From Maribellus luteus (lineage in GTDB: Bacteria; Bacteroidota; Bacteroidia; Bacteroidales; Prolixibacteraceae): a stretch of DNA of 64,000 nucleotides. The notes beneath the pieces are model-generated. The model did not search any database. It was not told the origin of the DNA and saw only the letters and a list, made by a program, of their open reading frames with translations. Shown here in pieces: positions 8,446 through 17,001 of the stretch. The position numbers were made by a program, and so were the translations under genes. The stretch's first letter is position 1. Every line of letters begins with the position of its first letter. Location of the stretch: the NCBI RefSeq assembly GCF_003576475.1, contig NZ_QWGR01000002.1:493941-557940 (forward strand), given 5' to 3'.

Positions 8446-8505
8446 ATCAAAATCGTTGCAAAAATAGTAATTATTCTGAATAAATTAGTTTGATTCTAAA
8501 TTGAA

Positions 8506-8543
8506 ATGAATATTTTTACATCGAAAATGAATATTTATTCAAT
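8506..8543. promoter_or_regulatory. ARG-box pair at the argR start (ArgR operator)
   Basis: TGAATATTTATTCA at 8528-8541 is a perfect match to the ARG-box core TGAATwwwwATTCA and ends directly against the ATG at 8542. A weaker box, TGAATATTTTTACT at 8508-8521, lies 20 bp away centre to centre, about two helical turns, as expected for an ArgR hexamer. The operator also lies within the carA-argR divergent region. Autoregulation of argR is inferred. Confidence 0.75.
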
Positions 8544-9021
8544 GAAGAATAAAGTACAAAGACAACTTGAAATCAGAAAAATAATTCAGAACGGGAAGGT
8601 TCAGAGTCAGGAAGAATTGTTGGTTGCCCTGAAGAACAAAGGTTACGAGCTGACACAGGCAACCCTTTCGCGCGATCTGAAGGTTTTGCAGGTGGCCAAA
8701 GTGCCGCATCCGGTACTGGGATATATTTATACCATCCCCGAAAACGGAGCACCTGTTTCGCTGGCCGAGCAAACGCGGGTAAACTACCTGGCTGATGGTT
8801 TCAAGGATTTGCAATTCTCGGGTAGCCTGGCGGTTTTGAGAACTTTGCCGGGGTATGCAAGCAGTATTGCGGCTGTTATTGATGGTTCAAATACATGGGA
8901 GATCATCGGCACAGTAGCGGGTGATGATACCATATTAATTATACAGAGGGAAGGAATTTCAAAAAATGATTTGATGGAGGCATTAGTAAAAATAATGCCA
9001 AAGCTGAAAGAAAAGTTATAA
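8542..9021 (+). CDS. argR: arginine repressor
   Basis: The product has 159 residues from the ATG at 8542. Upstream in-frame ATGs at 8506 and 8527 fall within the operator and would add a non-conserved tail, so the later start is preferred. The N-terminal winged helix (QSQEELLVALKNKG ... TQATLSRDLKVL) binds ARG boxes. The C-terminal hexamerisation domain carries the arginine-binding signature GTVAGDDTILII. With arginine bound it represses arginine synthesis. It opens the plus-strand arg cluster, and the next gene begins 9 bases after its stop, so they are co-transcribed. Confidence 0.96.
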   Translation: MKNKVQRQLEIRKIIQNGKVQSQEELLVALKNKGYELTQATLSRDLKVLQVAKVPHPVLGYIYTIPENGAPVSLAEQTRVNYLADGFKDLQFSGSLAVLRTLPGYASSIAAVIDGSNTWEIIGTVAGDDTILIIQREGISKNDLMEALVKIMPKLKEKL

Positions 9022-9029
9022 GAACAGGC

Positions 9030-9686
9030 ATGAAAAGTTTGGATAATATTAGGGTTGAGGTGGCCAGTGAGGAACACCTCAAATTTGTTGACGATATAAA
9101 CGATGCCATTGATGAAGCCTCGAAAAAGAGGGGAACGGGTATCGCTCGCCGAACATATGAATATCTCTCTTCCAAAATGCAGGAGGGAAAAGCCATTATT
9201 GCTATTGAGGGGGAACAGTTTGCGGGTTTTTGCTACATCGAAACCTGGCAGGAAAAAGGTTTTGTCGCCAACTCGGGTTTGATTGTGCGTGAAGAGTACC
9301 GCGGAATTGGCCTGGCGAAAGCTATTAAAAAGAAAGCTTTTGAGCTTTCGAGGAAAAAGTACCCGAATTCAAAAATATTTGGTTTGACCACCGGTTTGGC
9401 GGTAATGAAGATTAATCACGAGCTGGGATACCGTCCGGTAACATTTTCAGAGTTAACTTTGGATGACCAGTTTTGGAAGGGATGTCAGGGGTGTGTGAAT
9501 CACGATATTCTGGAGCGGACAGGCCGTAGCAAATGTTTGTGTACCGGCATGTTGTACGATCCGGCCTGGGAAAAACCGGTAGTTAATGGCAGCCCGATTA
9601 AAAAGCGCAGCCTTTTGGATCTGATTCCGCGGATTAAGCCGGGTTTGGCAAATAAAAAGAACAAATTACTGAATAGGAATAAATAA
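9030..9686 (+). CDS. GNAT acyltransferase of the arginine cluster, probable N-acylglutamate synthase
   Basis: The product has 218 residues with a GNAT fold: the acyl-CoA loop is VREEYRGIGLAKAIKKKA (about residues 86-103). A C-terminal extension carries Cys152-x2-Cys155 and Cys169-x-Cys171, which looks like a metal site and is not part of the core fold. The gene sits between argR and argG, and no argA or argJ is visible. A GNAT in the same operon position in Bacteroides has been linked genetically to the first step of arginine synthesis, with succinyl-CoA the likely donor. N-succinylglutamate synthase is therefore the best assignment here, but it is inferred. Acetyl-CoA use is the alternative. 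Confidence 0.75.
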   Translation: MKSLDNIRVEVASEEHLKFVDDINDAIDEASKKRGTGIARRTYEYLSSKMQEGKAIIAIEGEQFAGFCYIETWQEKGFVANSGLIVREEYRGIGLAKAIKKKAFELSRKKYPNSKIFGLTTGLAVMKINHELGYRPVTFSELTLDDQFWKGCQGCVNHDILERTGRSKCLCTGMLYDPAWEKPVVNGSPIKKRSLLDLIPRIKPGLANKKNKLLNRNK

Positions 9687-9687
9687 G

Positions 9688-9758
9688 AGAGTGACCGCAC
9701 TGTAGAGGGAACAGACAGCTACAGATTACCTGGAGGGAGTAAGTTTTGCTGTCACTCT
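9688..9758 (+). ncRNA. candidate three-way-junction leader RNA upstream of argG
   Basis: Three nested stems can be drawn by eye. P1 is AGAGTGAC (9688-9695) with GTCACTCT (9751-9758). P2 is CTGTAG (9700-9705) with CTACAG (9719-9724). P3 is TTAC (9726-9729) with GTAA (9739-9742). The loops are purine-rich, AGGGAACAGACAG and CTGGAGGGA. P1 closes 20 bases before the argG ATG. All arms are perfect Watson-Crick pairs, which is more than expected by chance in 70 bases. It matches no riboswitch class that I recognise. A cis-regulatory role for argG and the genes after it is inferred. Confidence 0.5.
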
Positions 9759-9778
9759 TCTTTCAAGAAAAATATATT

Positions 9779-10972
9779 ATGAGCAAAAAAGTGGTTTTGG
9801 CATTTAGCGGGGGGCTCGATACCTCGTTTTGCGTAAAGTATTTAAAAGAGGAAAAAGGTTTTGATGTTTATACGGCCATCGCCAACACAGGAGGTTTCTC
9901 GGACGAGGAACTAAAGGCGATCGAGAAAAGGGCTTTGGCCTTGGGGGCTGTTCAGCACGTTACCCTCGATGTTACCAACGAGTATTACGAAAAGTGCATC
10001 CGTTACATGGTTTTCGGAAATGTGCTTCGAAACAATACCTATCCTATTTCGGTAAGCTCGGAGCGCGCGTTTCAGGCCATTGCCACCATCGAATATGCCA
10101 AGGAAATTGGGGCAACCGCCATTGCGCACGGAAGTACCGGTGCCGGAAACGACCAGATTCGTTTCGACCTTACTTTCCAGGTACTAGCGCCCGAAATCGA
10201 AATTATTACGCCTACCCGCGATTTGTTACTTACCCGTCAGCAGGAAATTGATTACCTAAAAAAGCACGGGTTCGAGGCCGATTTTACCAAAATGGAGTAC
10301 TCCATTAACCAGGGGCTTTGGGGAACCAGTGTAGGAGGCAAGGAAACGCTGACCACCGATAAAAATTTGCCCGAAAGCGCTTATCCAAAACAATTGGAAG
10401 CAACCGACGAGGCAGTGATTGAACTTGGTTTTGAAAAAGGAGAGTTTGTGGCATTGAATGGCGAGTTTTATGAAAACGGCCCGGAAATTATCCGTGCGCT
10501 GGAAGAAATCGCATCGAAATACGCCATTGGCCGCGATACCCATGTTGGAGATACCATTATCGGTATTAAAGGCCGCGTTGGTTTTGAGGCCGCCGCACCG
10601 CTGATCATTATCAAAGCACATCATTTGCTCGAAAAACATACGCTTACCAAATGGCAGATGTACTGGAAAGAGCAGCTGGGTAACTGGTACGGAATGTTTC
10701 TGCACGAAGCCATGTACCAGGAACCGGTAATGCGCAACATCGAAGATTTCCTGGAATCGACACAGGAAAAGGTGACCGGCAAAGTGATCGTGAAATTGCG
10801 TCCGTATCATTTCGACCTGGTAGGAATTGAGTCGGAACACGACCTGATGAATTCCGGATTCGGACAATACGGCGAAACGGTGGAAGCCTGGACTGCCGAC
10901 GACGTAAAAGGATTTACCAAAATTTTGTCGAACTCGTTGAAGATATACAACAAGGTAAACGGAGATCTTTAG
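9779..10972 (+). CDS. argG: argininosuccinate synthase
   Basis: The product has 397 residues from the ATG at 9779; a TTG 33 bases earlier would start inside the leader structure. The N-type ATP pyrophosphatase loop AFSGGLDTSF (about residues 8-17) binds ATP. IAHGSTGAGNDQIRFD and the YSINQGLWGTSVGG segment are the citrulline- and aspartate-binding signatures. It joins citrulline and aspartate with ATP cleaved to AMP. ArgH, the next enzyme, is not in the window. A 323-base gap with repeats separates it from argC. Confidence 0.97.
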   Translation: MSKKVVLAFSGGLDTSFCVKYLKEEKGFDVYTAIANTGGFSDEELKAIEKRALALGAVQHVTLDVTNEYYEKCIRYMVFGNVLRNNTYPISVSSERAFQAIATIEYAKEIGATAIAHGSTGAGNDQIRFDLTFQVLAPEIEIITPTRDLLLTRQQEIDYLKKHGFEADFTKMEYSINQGLWGTSVGGKETLTTDKNLPESAYPKQLEATDEAVIELGFEKGEFVALNGEFYENGPEIIRALEEIASKYAIGRDTHVGDTIIGIKGRVGFEAAAPLIIIKAHHLLEKHTLTKWQMYWKEQLGNWYGMFLHEAMYQEPVMRNIEDFLESTQEKVTGKVIVKLRPYHFDLVGIESEHDLMNSGFGQYGETVEAWTADDVKGFTKILSNSLKIYNKVNGDL

Positions 10973-11103
10973 AATGTTGAATGAGGATAAACGGTGGAAG
11001 ATTTTATAGAAAAATCTAGAATCAAAAATCGTTAATCATGGAGTTAAAAGTTGTTTTTAAGTTAAATGAATATAGTTGGATTTAGTAATAATCTGAGTTT
11101 TAT

Positions 11104-11184
11104 AACTCTCCCTCATTCCCTCTCTTCCCGAAGAGAGGGACGATTGAGTCCCGATAACTATCGGTGTCGAAATCAGGGTGAGTT
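11104..11184. repeat. palindromic intergenic repeat (REP/MITE-like)
   Basis: An outer imperfect stem (11104-11116 with 11172-11184, 11 of 13 pairs) encloses two hairpins. The first is TCCCTCTCTTC (11117-11127) with its complement at 11130-11140. The second is CCGATA (11151-11156) with TATCGG (11159-11164). The CCCTCTC/GAGAGGG word recurs at 15653-15676. The layout resembles repeated extragenic palindromes. There is no coding potential. Confidence 0.6.
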
Positions 11185-11214
11185 CGTCGTGAAAATTCAA
11201 ACATTCATTAACTT

Positions 11215-11291
11215 TTAATAAGTTGAATATTGAATGTCAATTAACAGAAAATCTTCAATCAAAATTCGTTAATCGACATTCGTTAATCAAA
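11215..11291 (+). repeat. AT-rich word repeat before argC
   Basis: ATTCGTTAATC occurs twice, at 11264-11274 and 11278-11288, immediately before the argC ATG. Related words (AAATCGTTAATC) occur at about 11027 after argG and at about 7212 near carA, and GATTAACG at about 6769. The rest of the argG-argC gap holds only the palindromic element. Confidence 0.5.
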
Positions 11292-11295
11292 TTAA

Positions 11296-12264
11296 ATGAT
11301 TAAAGTTGGAATTATAGGAGGAGCCGGGTACACTGCCGGTGAGTTGTTGCGTATTCTTATTCATCATCCGGAGGCGGAAGTGGTGTTTGTTCAGAGTACA
11401 AGTAATGCCGGAAATGCTGTTTCAAACGTGCATATTGACTTGCTGGGTGATACCGACCTGGTTTTTACCGAAGAAATGCCTTTTGAAAAGGCAGATGTGA
11501 TTTTCCTGTGTATGGGTCACGGAAAATCAAAAGAATTTGTGGAGCAAAATAACCTGCCTGAAGGATTGAAGATCATCGACCTGAGTCACGATTTTCGCCT
11601 GAAAAGAGCAGGGAACGATTTTATATACGGTTTGCCCGAGTTAAATCGCGAAGCCATAAAATCAGCTAAGTATATTGCCAATCCGGGCTGTTTTGCCACC
11701 GGAATTCAGCTGGCATTTTTGCCTTTGGCCGAAAGAGGTTTGTTAAAAGACGAAGTGCATGTTCAGGCCATTACCGGTTCTACCGGCGCCGGACAAAAGC
11801 CTACATCCACGTCGCATTTTAGCTGGCGCAACAACAACCTGTCGGCCTATAAAATTTTCGAACACCAGCACGAAGGCGAGATTCTTCAAAGCTGGAAACA
11901 GTTGCAACCCGGTTTTGAGAGCGGTTTTAATTTTGTTCCGATTCGCGGAAACCATACGCGTGGTATTTTTGTTGCCGCTTATACCAATTACAATGGTTCG
12001 ATCGAAGAGGCAACCGAGATTTACAAAAACTATTACGTCGGTCATCCGTTTGTTTTTGTGGTAGACGAAAATCCATCCGTAAAACAGGTGGTGAACACCA
12101 ATAAAGCCGTTATTTATCTCGAGAAACACGGTGAAAAACTGGTGGTGATTACGGTAACTGATAACCTTTTAAAAGGTGCTTCCGGGCAGGCGGTTCAGAA
12201 TATGAACCTGATGTTCGGACTGGATGAAAAAGCAGGACTGGGTTTAAAGCCCGTTGCTTTTTAA
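11296..12264 (+). CDS. argC: N-acyl-gamma-glutamyl-phosphate reductase
   Basis: The product has 322 residues. The Rossmann start IIGGAGYTAGELLRIL binds NADPH, and the catalytic cysteine lies in NPGCFATGIQLA (Cys132). The substrate-binding GSTGAGQKPT segment and the C-terminal RGNHTRGIF motif are also present. It reduces N-acyl-glutamyl phosphate to the semialdehyde. Whether the acyl group is acetyl or succinyl cannot be read directly here; argF' suggests succinyl. argD follows 86 bases later. Confidence 0.96.
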   Translation: MIKVGIIGGAGYTAGELLRILIHHPEAEVVFVQSTSNAGNAVSNVHIDLLGDTDLVFTEEMPFEKADVIFLCMGHGKSKEFVEQNNLPEGLKIIDLSHDFRLKRAGNDFIYGLPELNREAIKSAKYIANPGCFATGIQLAFLPLAERGLLKDEVHVQAITGSTGAGQKPTSTSHFSWRNNNLSAYKIFEHQHEGEILQSWKQLQPGFESGFNFVPIRGNHTRGIFVAAYTNYNGSIEEATEIYKNYYVGHPFVFVVDENPSVKQVVNTNKAVIYLEKHGEKLVVITVTDNLLKGASGQAVQNMNLMFGLDEKAGLGLKPVAF

Positions 12265-12350
12265 TTAGAAACTGAGAATTAGAAATTAATAATTGGAGGA
12301 AGAACTGTTCGGCTTCGTGCTTTCAGCTTTGTACTTCCAACTTGAACAAT

Positions 12351-13505
12351 ATGAAACTATTTGATGTATACCCGCTTTTTGACATTACCCCGGTAAAAGC
12401 CGAAGGGTGCTATGTTTGGGACAAGGATGGAAACAAATACCTCGATTTGTACGGAGGGCATGCAGTAATTTCCATCGGCCACAGCCATCCGGCTTACGTG
12501 CAAAAAATTTCGGATCAGTTGTCGCAGATCGGATTTTATTCGAACTCTGTTCAAAATCCGTTGCAACACGAGTTGGCTGATAAACTGGGCAAGGTTTCCG
12601 GATGCGATGAATACAGTCTTTTTCTGTGTAACTCGGGCGCCGAAGCCAACGAAAATGCCTTGAAACTGGCGTCGTTTATTACCGGTAAGAAAAAAATTAT
12701 CAGCTATAAAAAAGGGTTTCATGGCCGGACTTCGGCAGCGGTAGCGATTACCGATAACCCGAAAATTGTGGCACCGGTAAACGAGAGCCCCAATGCGGTG
12801 ATTCTTCCGTTTAACGATATTGAAGCTACCGAAGAAGTGCTGAAAAACGGCGACGTAGCGGCTGTAATTGTGGAAGGTATCCAGGGAATCGGCGGAATTC
12901 GCCTGCCGGATATTGCCTTTCTGCAACAGTTGAAAAAGCTTACCGAAAAATACGTGGCTGCCTTAATTTTGGATGAAATTCAGTCGGGTTACGGACGTAG
13001 CGGGCGTTTCTTTGCCTTTCAGTATGCCGGCATCAAACCCGACATCATTACCCTGGCAAAGGGAATGGGTAATGGTTTCCCGATTGGTGGTGTGTTGATT
13101 CAGCCCGAAATTGAACCGTGGTACGGAATGTTGGGAACTACTTTTGGAGGGAATCACCTGGCTTGTGCCGCTGCCATTGCTGTGCTGGATGTAATTCAGA
13201 ACGAAAGCCTGGTAGAGAATGCCGAGAAGACCGGAAATTACCTGATGGAAAGCCTGACGGCGATGGACGGCGATTTTGAAGTGCGTGGAAAAGGCCTGAT
13301 GATTGGGATGGAGTTTCCGTTCCCGATTGCTGAAATTCGCAAAAAGCTTTTGTTTGACTATGGCATTTTCACGGGCGTTTCGGGGCAAAACATCATTCGC
13401 TTGTTGCCGCCGCTTGGGTTAACAATTGCGCAGGCCGACGATTTCTTGGCTGCCTTTGAAGCCGTTTACGCAGATGTTTCAGCTACGTTTGCTGAAAAGA
13501 AATAG
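12351..13505 (+). CDS. argD: acyl-ornithine aminotransferase
   Basis: The product has 384 residues from the ATG at 12351; a TTG nine bases earlier is less likely. It is a class III PLP aminotransferase with NSGAEANENALKLA (phosphate binding), LDEIQSGYGRSG (Asp208 to the pyridine nitrogen) and the Schiff-base lysine in ITLAKGMGNGFPIGG (Lys237). It transfers an amino group from glutamate to N-acyl-glutamate semialdehyde. Its placement directly after argC, and before the proline genes that use the non-acylated semialdehyde, fits the pathway. Confidence 0.95.
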   Translation: MKLFDVYPLFDITPVKAEGCYVWDKDGNKYLDLYGGHAVISIGHSHPAYVQKISDQLSQIGFYSNSVQNPLQHELADKLGKVSGCDEYSLFLCNSGAEANENALKLASFITGKKKIISYKKGFHGRTSAAVAITDNPKIVAPVNESPNAVILPFNDIEATEEVLKNGDVAAVIVEGIQGIGGIRLPDIAFLQQLKKLTEKYVAALILDEIQSGYGRSGRFFAFQYAGIKPDIITLAKGMGNGFPIGGVLIQPEIEPWYGMLGTTFGGNHLACAAAIAVLDVIQNESLVENAEKTGNYLMESLTAMDGDFEVRGKGLMIGMEFPFPIAEIRKKLLFDYGIFTGVSGQNIIRLLPPLGLTIAQADDFLAAFEAVYADVSATFAEKK

Positions 13506-13537
13506 AATGTAAAACATGAACGACTAAATTGCCGGTT

Positions 13538-14338
13538 ATGAACAACAAAAAAATAGCAATAATAGGTGTCGGAAACATGGGGGGCGCTATCGCCATTGGT
13601 CTTGTAAAGTCTGGGTTTGTGCCGGCTTCCGACATCTCGGTTTCTGACCGAAAGGAAAGCACGCTCGCCAAATTGGCTGAGTTGGGCGTCAGCACTTTTA
13701 CCGACAACCTGGAGGCAGCCAAAAAGGCCGAGGTGGTGATTGTGGCGGTAAAACCGTATCATATTGAAGGTGTGCTCAAAGAAATAAAAGGAGCACTTTC
13801 GGCGGAAAAGATCTTGATTTCGATTGTTTCCGGAGTAGGAATGAACGAACTGGCTGAAATGGCCGGGACCGACATCCCGATTTTCAGGGTAATGCCCAAT
13901 ACGGCGATCGCATTGCGCGAGTCGCTAACCTGTATCTCAGCCAACGGAAACACGGCGCCGCACAAAGATTTTGTGGTAGAGATGTTTAACAATATGGGTA
14001 AAACGGTTGAGATTCCGGAAGAGTTGATGGCGGCTGCAACCGTTCTTTCTTCCTGCGGAATTGCTTACGCATTGCGTTACATTCGTGCTGCCATGCAGGG
14101 CGGAATTGAGATTGGCTTTGGGGCAGAAATGGCCCAGTTTATTACGGCGCAAACCGTAAAAGGAGCCACCGAACTGCTTTTGCAATCGGGCCATCACCCG
14201 GAAAGGGAGATCGATAAAGTTACAACCCCGATGGGCGTGACCATCACCGGGTTGAACGAAATGGAGCACAAAGGCTTCAGTGCATCGTTGATACAGGGAG
14301 TACTGGCATCGTACAAAAAAATTGCCCCGACAAAGTAA
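13538..14338 (+). CDS. proC: pyrroline-5-carboxylate reductase
   Basis: The product has 266 residues from the ATG at 13538. The N-terminal NAD(P) fold is IIGVGNMGGAIAIGL. The C-terminal helical dimer domain carries the family signature around TPMGVTITGLNEMEHKGF. It makes proline from pyrroline-5-carboxylate. proC, proB and proA lie in that order within the arginine cluster, which joins the two glutamate-derived routes in one unit. Confidence 0.96.
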   Translation: MNNKKIAIIGVGNMGGAIAIGLVKSGFVPASDISVSDRKESTLAKLAELGVSTFTDNLEAAKKAEVVIVAVKPYHIEGVLKEIKGALSAEKILISIVSGVGMNELAEMAGTDIPIFRVMPNTAIALRESLTCISANGNTAPHKDFVVEMFNNMGKTVEIPEELMAAATVLSSCGIAYALRYIRAAMQGGIEIGFGAEMAQFITAQTVKGATELLLQSGHHPEREIDKVTTPMGVTITGLNEMEHKGFSASLIQGVLASYKKIAPTK

Positions 14339-14421
14339 AGAACAAGGTCGCGGTTGGATTCATTTGCCGGCCGCAGATAAATAAAATTGGTACCCCTACA
14401 CCAATATGGAGATGAAGAAAA

Positions 14422-15525
14422 ATGCAATTTCGATATAAAAAAATAACCATAAAAGTTGGCAGCAATGTATTGGCCAAATCCGATGGGACATTGAATGTGT
14501 CACGCATCGCGCATTTGGTTGATCAGATTGCTTTTCTGCACAAAAACGGAGTGGAGGTTGTGTTGGTGTCTTCCGGGGCGGTGGCTGCCGGACGTGCCGT
14601 GATGCAGCCTTGCAAAAAAACGGACGCTGTATCGCAACGCCAGTTGTGGGCCGCCTTGGGACAGGTGAAACTGATCTCACGTTATTCCGACTTTTTCCAG
14701 GAAGACGGCCTGGTTTGTGCCCAGGTGCTTACCACCAAGGAGAATTTTTCGAGCCGCGGGCATTACCTGAACATGAAAAACTGTTTCAGTACTTTGCTTG
14801 AAAACAAAGTGATCCCAATCGTAAACGAGAACGATACAATTTCGGTTACCGAACTGATGTTTACCGACAACGATGAGCTTTCGGGACTGATCGCCTCCAT
14901 GGTTGATTCCGAAGCCCTGATCATCCTGAGTAACATCGATGGGGTTTACAATGCTCATCCCAAAAATGAGGATGCAAAACTGATCGAACGAATTGAAATT
15001 ACGGACAACGAAGCTCAAAACGCGATTTCTTCCGAACGTTCGAATTTTGGCCGCGGCGGAATGCTGACCAAGTTCAGAATAGCCAAAAAAGTGGCCGGCG
15101 ACGGAATTGGAGTACACGTGGCCAACGGTACCCGCGACAATGTTCTGATTGATTTATTGGACGTTCAGCAATCGTTAAAGCATACCTTTTTTGTGCCCAA
15201 CGAAAAACCATCGAGCGGCGTAAAAAAATGGATTGCTTATTCCGATGGTTTTGCAAAAGGACAGATTGTAGTGAATGCAGGTGCGGTGAACGCGCTGAAT
15301 TCGGAAAAGGCAGTTAGCCTGTTGCCGGTGGGCGTGGTGCGCATTGATACTGAATTTAAAAAAGGCGACCTGATCAAAATTCTTGACGAGAAAGGAGAAA
15401 CGGTGGGACTTGGGAAGGCCGCTTACCATTCAGATAAATTGGACAAGGAAAAACTGTCGGAGAAACAACGGCCGGTAGTTCATTACGATTATTTGTACCT
15501 CGAAAACAAGAACGGGGCAAGTTAA
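14422..15525 (+). CDS. proB: glutamate 5-kinase
   Basis: The product has 367 residues. The amino-acid-kinase domain (about 1-255) shows IKVGSNVLAKSDG, VVLVSSGAVAAG, NENDTIS and the late GRGGMLTKFRIAKK motif. A C-terminal PUA domain (about 275-355) follows, as in longer ProB proteins. It phosphorylates glutamate, the first and proline-inhibited step of proline synthesis. The start ATG lies 83 bases after proC. It is followed by a 195-base gap before proA. Confidence 0.96.
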   Translation: MQFRYKKITIKVGSNVLAKSDGTLNVSRIAHLVDQIAFLHKNGVEVVLVSSGAVAAGRAVMQPCKKTDAVSQRQLWAALGQVKLISRYSDFFQEDGLVCAQVLTTKENFSSRGHYLNMKNCFSTLLENKVIPIVNENDTISVTELMFTDNDELSGLIASMVDSEALIILSNIDGVYNAHPKNEDAKLIERIEITDNEAQNAISSERSNFGRGGMLTKFRIAKKVAGDGIGVHVANGTRDNVLIDLLDVQQSLKHTFFVPNEKPSSGVKKWIAYSDGFAKGQIVVNAGAVNALNSEKAVSLLPVGVVRIDTEFKKGDLIKILDEKGETVGLGKAAYHSDKLDKEKLSEKQRPVVHYDYLYLENKNGAS

Positions 15526-15652
15526 AACTGAATTATAAAAGGACAGATTATATGTAAAAACAGCTCAGGGTAACTTTCAACAAAAGCCGGTTCAACGGCA
15601 ATCATTCATTCTCCCTTTTTTTGATGCCCTAATTGATAACGTATTCTGAGCT

Positions 15653-15676
15653 CCCTCTCCCTCCCCCGGGAGAGGG
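15653..15676. repeat. CCCTCTCC palindrome
   Basis: CCCTCTCCC (15653-15661) and its perfect complement GGGAGAGGG (15668-15676) are separated by six bases. It shares the CCCTCTC/GAGAGGG word with the element at 11104-11184. There is no T-run, so it is more likely a repeated extragenic palindrome than a terminator between proB and proA. Confidence 0.55.
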
Positions 15677-15720
15677 TTATTTCGAAACCAGTGCTTTTTA
15701 AAGCCATAATAAATAAAGAA

Positions 15721-16971
15721 ATGAAGATCGAACAACAACTGAAGAAAGTCCTTGAAGCATCGCGTCAGCTCAATCTGGTTGAGAACGATCGCGTGAAGGA
15801 AGTGTTGCTGGAAGTAGCCGCTCAGGCCCGGGCAAATACAGCTTATATTCTGGAGGAAAACCAGAAAGACCTAAGCCGGATGGACCCGGAAGATCCCAAA
15901 TACGACCGCCTGAAACTTACGAAGGAAAGGATTGAAGGAATCGCCTCCGACATGGAGAATGTGGCTTTGCTGGATAGCCCGGTTGGAATAACGCTGAAAG
16001 AAATGGACCGTCCGAATGGTTTGAAAATCAAAAAAGTGACAGTCCCTTTTGGTGTGATCGGCATTATTTATGAAGCGCGTCCGAATGTTACCTTCGATGT
16101 GTTTGCGCTTTGCCTGAAATCAGGGAACGCCTGTGTGCTGAAAGGCGGGAGCGACGCCATTGATTCCAATCAGGCCATTGTTTCGATCATTCAGGATGTT
16201 TTAAAGAAATTCGGATTAAACGAAAATACAGTTGCTTTGCTGCCGGCGGGCCGCGAAGAAACCAACGAAATGTTGCGTGCACATGGTTACATCGACCTGA
16301 TCATCCCGAGGGGAAGTCAGGGACTGATCAATTTTGTACGCGAGAATGCCACCATTCCGGTAATTGAAACCGGGGCCGGAATTTGTCATACTTATTTTGA
16401 TGAATTTGGGGATGCCGCCAAAGGCCGCGAAATTATTTTCAATGCAAAAACACGGCGGCCGTCGGTTTGTAATGCCCTGGACTGTTTGGTGATTCATGAA
16501 AGCAGGTTGAATGAACTTCCGGCTTTTGGTGCAAAGTTGCTTGAAGAGAAAGTGGTGATTTATGCCGATGAGCGTTCGTACGAAGTATTGAAAGGAAAGT
16601 ATCCGCAGGATTTGCTTTTTCAGGCTACCCCCGAAAGCTATGGTACGGAGTTTCTGTCGCTGAAAATGTCGGTAAAAACCGTGGATAGTTTTGACGAGGC
16701 CGTTTCGCATATCAGTCAATACAGTTCAAAACACAGCGAAGCCATTGTAAGTGAAAATGCTGAACGTATTGGAACATTCCGAAAACTGGTGGATGCATCG
16801 GCTGTGTATTCCAACGCATCAACTGCTTACACCGACGGAGCTCAATTTGGGCTGGGAGCGGAGATAGGAATCAGTACGCAAAAGCTGCACGCACGGGGCC
16901 CGATGGCTCTGGAAGAATTAACCAGTTATAAATGGATTGTTGAGGGTAGCGGCCAGGTAAGGCCCACTTAG
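15721..16971 (+). CDS. proA: gamma-glutamyl-phosphate reductase
   Basis: The product has 416 residues from the ATG at 15721, the usual length. It has an aldehyde-dehydrogenase-like fold with the [10 protein letters not shown] substrate segment. The catalytic cysteine is in [10 protein letters not shown] (Cys250). The C-terminal [20 protein letters not shown] signature is typical of ProA. It reduces glutamyl phosphate to the semialdehyde that cyclises to pyrroline-5-carboxylate. A toxin-antitoxin pair follows 30 bases downstream. Confidence 0.97.
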   Translation: MKIEQQLKKVLEASRQLNLVENDRVKEVLLEVAAQARANTAYILEENQKDLSRMDPEDPKYDRLKLTKERIEGIASDMENVALLDSPVGITLKEMDRPNGLKIKKVTVPFGVIGIIYEARPNVTFDVFALCLKSGNACVLKGGSDAIDSNQAIVSIIQDVLKKFGLNENTVALLPAGREETNEMLRAHGYIDLIIPRGSQGLINFVRENATIPVIETGAGICHTYFDEFGDAAKGREIIFNAKTRRPSVCNALDCLVIHESRLNELPAFGAKLLEEKVVIYADERSYEVLKGKYPQDLLFQATPESYGTEFLSLKMSVKTVDSFDEAVSHISQYSSKHSEAIVSENAERIGTFRKLVDASAVYSNASTAYTDGAQFGLGAEIGISTQKLHARGPMALEELTSYKWIVEGSGQVRPT

Positions 16972-17001
16972 TTGTAAATAATTTCGTAGTAAAAGTTAAG
17001 T

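Noticed and set aside
8474..8484. TTATTCTGAATAA dyad as a further ARG box
   Set aside because: The half-sites are in the inverted order and the centre is one base, so it does not match the TGAATwwwwATTCA spacing.
10256..10867. Minus-strand frame of 203 codons opposite argG
   Set aside because: It is a shadow of a conserved gene with no recognisable protein features.
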